Origin: Clostridiales bacterium
GTDB taxonomy: Bacteria; Bacillota; Clostridia; Lachnospirales; Lachnospiraceae
Assembly (NCBI GenBank): GCA_019424245.1
Contig: JAHYZV010000001.1
Coordinates: 62,001-126,000 of the forward strand
DNA length: 64,000 nt
Direction of reading: 5' to 3'
A program made the translations under genes and the position numbers. Below are positions 61,410 through 64,000 of this stretch, in pieces; positions within the stretch are counted from its first letter, which is position 1, and every line of letters begins with the position of its first letter. The notes under the pieces were generated by a model. The model was given only the letters and a program-made list of their open reading frames with translations, was not told the DNA's origin and did no database searches.

Positions 61410-61437
61410 AGAGCGGTGCTTAGGCATCGCTCTTTTT
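61410..61437 (+). terminator. Terminator after rpsU
   Basis: GAGCGGTGC (61411-61419) pairs with GCATCGCTC (61424-61432), followed by TTTTT. Confidence 0.9.
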
Positions 61438-61445
61438 GGATTTTA

Positions 61446-61475
61446 TTGTGATTTTTAGATAAAATGGTTTATAAA
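61446..61475 (+). promoter_or_regulatory. Putative promoter of the short RNA unit
   Basis: TTGTGA (61446-61451), an 18-base spacer and TATAAA (61470-61475). Lies between the rpsU terminator and a structured stretch ending in its own terminator. Confidence 0.45.
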
Positions 61476-61481
61476 TAAAAT

Positions 61482-61595
61482 ACATTGTACATAATATAAA
61501 TAGGAAATCGGTAAGATTTCAACAAACACGCTTCACAATGTGCGATAAAGAAACATTGTTTTAAGAGCTAATGTTTTGATTACATTAGCTCTTTT
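61482..61595 (+). ncRNA. Putative small structured RNA with its own terminator (possible type III antitoxin relic)
   Basis: About 110 bases without an ORF. Contains the hairpin GAAATC/GATTTC (61504-61509 with 61515-61520), then ACAATGT (61535-61541), which can pair either with ACATTGT upstream (61482-61488) or downstream (61553-61559), and a strong terminator AAGAGCTAATGT/ACATTAGCTCTT (61563-61574 with 61582-61593). Promoter, RNA, terminator, then a toxin-like ORF is the arrangement of type III toxin-antitoxin loci. No clear tandem repeats remain, so any antitoxin would be degraded. Confidence 0.4.
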
Positions 61596-61625
61596 ACATA
61601 AAGGTGGATAATTAAACAAAACGGA

Positions 61626-61971
61626 ATGTACTATATTAAAGATGAATTTAAGCAGCTTGTTCGCAGTCTTGGAGGCAAATGGAATGATAAGAAGCTGCTA
61701 TTATCATCTTGGAAGAACTACAAGTAAATCAATCTTTTTCATTTCTGATGCTATTCCAATAACTGATAAATATATTTTATCAGAACATCTCGCATCTAAT
61801 GACACGCCTTATATAATAAAAAATCCGGTTTTGCTGGAAAGTCTCAATTATAAACTTAACAGGATACTTAATTTTGAAGCAACAAATCACAACTATTTCA
61901 GACAACATATAACGGATATTAAAGAGAGTCTTATTAAAGAATTAGAAATAGGAAATATAATGACAGACTAA
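61626..61971 (+). pseudogene. Broken ToxN/CptN-like type III toxin gene (internal deletion and frameshift)
   Basis: Two frames carry parts of one protein. From the ATG at 61626 the first residues read 'MYYIKDEFKQLVRSLGGKWND', after which this frame closes at 61725-61727. The remainder continues one frame over, from about 61684 ('IRSCYYHLGRTTSKSIFFIS', then 'IPITDKYI') to the stop at 61971. An intact reading from the ATG at 61642 would give 109 residues but lacks a ribosome site. The 'YYIKDEF' opening and the 'FFIS-x3-PITDKYI' segment resemble my recollection of type III TA endoribonuclease toxins, whose middle part (the 'RP..Y..IP' region) is missing. Upstream RNA and terminator agree. AAGGTGG at 61601-61607 is 18 bases from the ATG. 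Identity is not verified. Confidence 0.45.
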
Positions 61972-62029
61972 AATCATACTTTAAAGGATAACAGCATAGA
62001 ATATAAAAAGATTTTGGAAGTCTGCTTAT

Positions 62030-62326
62030 ATGGTCGATTTTATCAGCAGCGGTATAAGGCTCGGACAGATGTGTGATCTTAGCAGAGATGTTGTTGCAGG
62101 ACTTCCTGTTATATCAATGCTGGGTGACTGCGAGGTTTTTATAGAGAATTACAGGGGGATACTTGAGTATTCAAGCGAATATCTTAAGGTTTCTACGAGG
62201 ATAGGCAATATAAGGGTAAGCGGGAGCAATCTTGTGATATACCATATGAATCAGGACGAAATCCTTCTTAGGGGACGCATTGGCAAAGTTTCTCTAAAAG
62301 GAGAGGCTGATGAAAAGGATACATAA
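62030..62326 (+). CDS. yqfC: Sporulation protein YqfC
   Basis: 98 residues. YqfC family signs: 'LSRDVVAGLPVISMLGDCEVFIENYRGILEY', then 'VSTRIGNIRVSGSNLVIYHMNQDEILLRGRI'. A small mother-cell protein of unknown mechanism. GGAAG lies about 10 bases upstream. Overlaps yqfD by 17 bases, as expected for the conserved yqfC-yqfD-phoH cluster. Confidence 0.9.
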   Translation: MVDFISSGIRLGQMCDLSRDVVAGLPVISMLGDCEVFIENYRGILEYSSEYLKVSTRIGNIRVSGSNLVIYHMNQDEILLRGRIGKVSLKGEADEKDT

Positions 62327-63494
62327 TTATATTGTTATTGAAATATCCGGATGGGAGCGGGAAAGGTTCGTTAATCTGTGCTGCAGGCGCGGGATTACAT
62401 TATATAACTGCCAGTGTGTGAAAGAGACAATAAGAGCGAGAATAACAAGACAGGATTATTTCAAGACTAAGGAATTGCGAAGAAAATGTCATGTTCATAT
62501 TAAAGTTTTAAAGAAACATGATATAGAGTTTCTTTTTGCTAGATACAGAAGAAATTATTCGATAATTGCTGGCTTTGCCACTGCATTTGTATTGATGTTC
62601 ATTGCCAGCAGATTCGTGTGGAGTATTGAATTTGACGGAAATTACATATATACAGATGATTCAATGCGTAGGTTTCTTAAAGAGCATGGCATCAGCACAG
62701 GTGATAAAGTTAAGGATATAGATACAGAAAATATCGAGAAGGCAATTAAAAATGAACTGTCGCAGGTTACATGGGTTAATGTACGGATTGAGGGAAATAT
62801 TCTGAAAGTCAGCATTGATGAATCTAAAGCTGATGAGCTACACAGCACCACTAATGATGGTAATATAATATCAGGATATTCCGGTGTTATTGAATACATT
62901 ATAACCAGAAGCGGAACACCGAAGGTCACTGTTGGTGACGAGGTATCAGAAGGCGACATACTTGTTGAGAATACATTGTATGTTCCTGATGATTACGAGG
63001 AGAATATACAGCAATTCCAGACGCAGGCTCAGGCGGATATTCTGATAAGAACGCAGTTATCATGGGATAAGGAGATAAATGCGGTATATGCCGATAAAAT
63101 ATATACTGGACGAAAGATGACGACATATGCCATAAGCATAGATAAATATGAAATTTCTCTCGGTTTTCCACGACATTTAAAAGAGTATGACAAGGTTGTT
63201 AATGAGGGGAATATAAAGATTGGTAATCTGATTGCACTTCCTGTATCTGTACAGAAGATTATTCTTAATGAGTATAAGGAAAATGAGGCTGAGTACAGTG
63301 AGGAGGAAGCAGCGGCTATTCTTAATGAAAAAGCTGAGAGATTTATAAAACATTTGAAAGAAAATGAAGTGCAAATAAATGATTATCATGTTAATATAGA
63401 AAGAAGCGGGGATAAGTATATTGCACATGCTGATATTGATGCAACTGTTCCTGCGGATTTTGATGTTAGAAAGGTGGAGACATCTGATGAGTGA
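62310..63494 (+). CDS. yqfD: Sporulation protein YqfD (stage IV)
   Basis: 394 residues, AAAGGAGAGG upstream inside yqfC. The cytosolic N-terminus (about 1-85) includes 'YNCQCVKETIRARITRQDYFKT', followed by one membrane helix near residues 90-110 and an external domain with a POTRA-like part ('LKEHGISTGDKVKDIDTENIEKAI') and a C-terminal half with 'VTVGDEVSEGDILVENTLYVPDD'. YqfD is a sigma-E-dependent membrane protein needed for normal spore formation in Bacillus. Overlaps phoH by 8 bases. Confidence 0.93.
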   Translation: MKRIHNYIVIEISGWERERFVNLCCRRGITLYNCQCVKETIRARITRQDYFKTKELRRKCHVHIKVLKKHDIEFLFARYRRNYSIIAGFATAFVLMFIASRFVWSIEFDGNYIYTDDSMRRFLKEHGISTGDKVKDIDTENIEKAIKNELSQVTWVNVRIEGNILKVSIDESKADELHSTTNDGNIISGYSGVIEYIITRSGTPKVTVGDEVSEGDILVENTLYVPDDYEENIQQFQTQAQADILIRTQLSWDKEINAVYADKIYTGRKMTTYAISIDKYEISLGFPRHLKEYDKVVNEGNIKIGNLIALPVSVQKIILNEYKENEAEYSEEEAAAILNEKAERFIKHLKENEVQINDYHVNIERSGDKYIAHADIDATVPADFDVRKVETSDE

Positions 63495-64000
63495 GGTAGA
63501 GAGTCTTATTAATATACCGGTAGAACACTGCTCCAATATATTTGGACAGTTTGATGAATATGCGAAGGTTATAGAGAAAACACTTAAGGTTACGATTATT
63601 GTAAGAGACAGCTCTGTGAAGGTTATAGGTGCAGAGGCAGCAGTGCAGAGAGCATCAGGAGTACTTAATTATCTGTATGAGCTGTCTAAGAGAGGCAACC
63701 AGATTACAAGACAGAATGTTGATTATTCTATTGCACAGTCATTTGAAGAAAAGGCTGATTCACTGATTGAGATTGATTCTGATACAGTGTGCAGGACGAT
63801 TGCAGGAAGGCCTATCAAACCTAAGACATTCGGACAGAAGGAATATGTTGATGCAATAAGGGATAAGATGATTGTGTTTGGTGTAGGACCTGCGGGAACA
63901 GGTAAGACATATCTTGCAATGGCGATGGCTATTAATGCATTTAAGAATAATGAGGTCAACAAGATTATTCTTACGAGACCGGCGATTGAGGCTGGTGAAA
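63487..64000 (+). CDS. phoH: PhoH-family ATPase (5' part; continues beyond the window)
   Basis: Begins at the ATG at 63487 and is cut by the window end after 171 codons. N-terminal region with 'VTIIVRDSSVKVIGAEAAVQRASGVL' (KH-like), then 'RPIKPKTFGQKEYVDAI' and Walker A 'GPAGTGKTYLAMAMAIN' at about 135-151, continuing into 'LTRPAIEAGE'. The PhoH family has P-loop ATPases linked to RNA metabolism; function is not fully known. Gene order yqfC-yqfD-phoH matches Bacillus. Confidence 0.93.
   Translation, partial: MSEVESLINIPVEHCSNIFGQFDEYAKVIEKTLKVTIIVRDSSVKVIGAEAAVQRASGVLNYLYELSKRGNQITRQNVDYSIAQSFEEKADSLIEIDSDTVCRTIAGRPIKPKTFGQKEYVDAIRDKMIVFGVGPAGTGKTYLAMAMAINAFKNNEVNKIILTRPAIEAGE

Noticed and set aside
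61642..61971. Treating the 109-residue frame at 61642 as an intact gene
   Set aside because: No ribosome site precedes that ATG, and the first 14 residues look like out-of-frame reading of the better N-terminus that starts at 61626.

Overview
The window looks like chromosomal DNA of an AT-rich, anaerobic, spore-lineage Firmicute, most likely family Lachnospiraceae (relatives of Eubacterium eligens, Roseburia or Lachnospira). This is inferred from gene content and synteny, not from a search. Supporting signs are Rnf and Nfn electron-transfer complexes, a sodium-pumping decarboxylase operon, sporulation genes (SpoIVA, YqfC, YqfD, GerW, DUF2953), strong AGGAGG-type ribosome binding sites and frequent GTG/TTG starts. 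Almost everything is on the + strand; only three genes (8218-8760, 21224-21979, 22920-24032) are on the - strand. No rRNA, tRNA, CRISPR array, prophage or insertion sequence was seen.

Layout. 0.1-5.8 kb: a giant secreted Ig-like (Big_2) protein and a membrane-anchored TPR/chitobiase-C-type protein. 5.9-8.2 kb: NfnA-NfnB. 8.2-9.6 kb: a small membrane protein and thiamine pyrophosphokinase. 9.6-14.9 kb: a five-gene operon in mmdA-D-C-B order followed by oadA, so two carboxyltransferases share one biotin carrier and one membrane pump. 15.0-15.2 kb: a hairpin-rich intergenic repeat. 15.2-20.7 kb: a ThyX-like protein, an RpiR regulator, an HI0933-family flavoprotein, cmk, ispH and rpsA. 20.8-24.0 kb: a small membrane protein, YlmH, a stand-alone CheR and a YprB-like nuclease. 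24.2-29.3 kb: rnfCDGEAB. 29.3-35.1 kb: a YfhO-like membrane protein, a DUF815 ATPase and ruvAB.

35.2-42.4 kb: zapA, a U32 protein, an FtsW/RodA protein with its partner PBP, a lytic transglycosylase and a small leucine-rich-repeat protein. 42.5-47.3 kb: lysA, two unrecognised genes, DUF2953, gerW and a 46-residue membrane peptide. 47.4-52.3 kb: rpmB, asp23, fakA and recG in the usual Firmicutes order. 52.4-61.4 kb: spoIVA, a diguanylate cyclase, apt, deoD, a membrane MutS-like ATPase, alaS and rpsU. 61.4-64.0 kb: a promoter-RNA-terminator unit in front of a broken ORF that looks like the relic of a type III toxin-antitoxin locus, then yqfC, yqfD and phoH, which is cut by the window end.

Functionally, energy conservation dominates: Nfn balances NADH, ferredoxin and NADPH, Rnf couples ferredoxin oxidation to ion pumping, and the decarboxylase operon can add a sodium gradient. 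The rest is mostly housekeeping, cell envelope and sporulation. The least ordinary items are the decaying type III TA-like locus, the ThyX-fold protein without ThyX catalytic residues, the leaders of gerW and asp23, the hybrid carboxyltransferase operon and the palindromic repeat at 15.0 kb.
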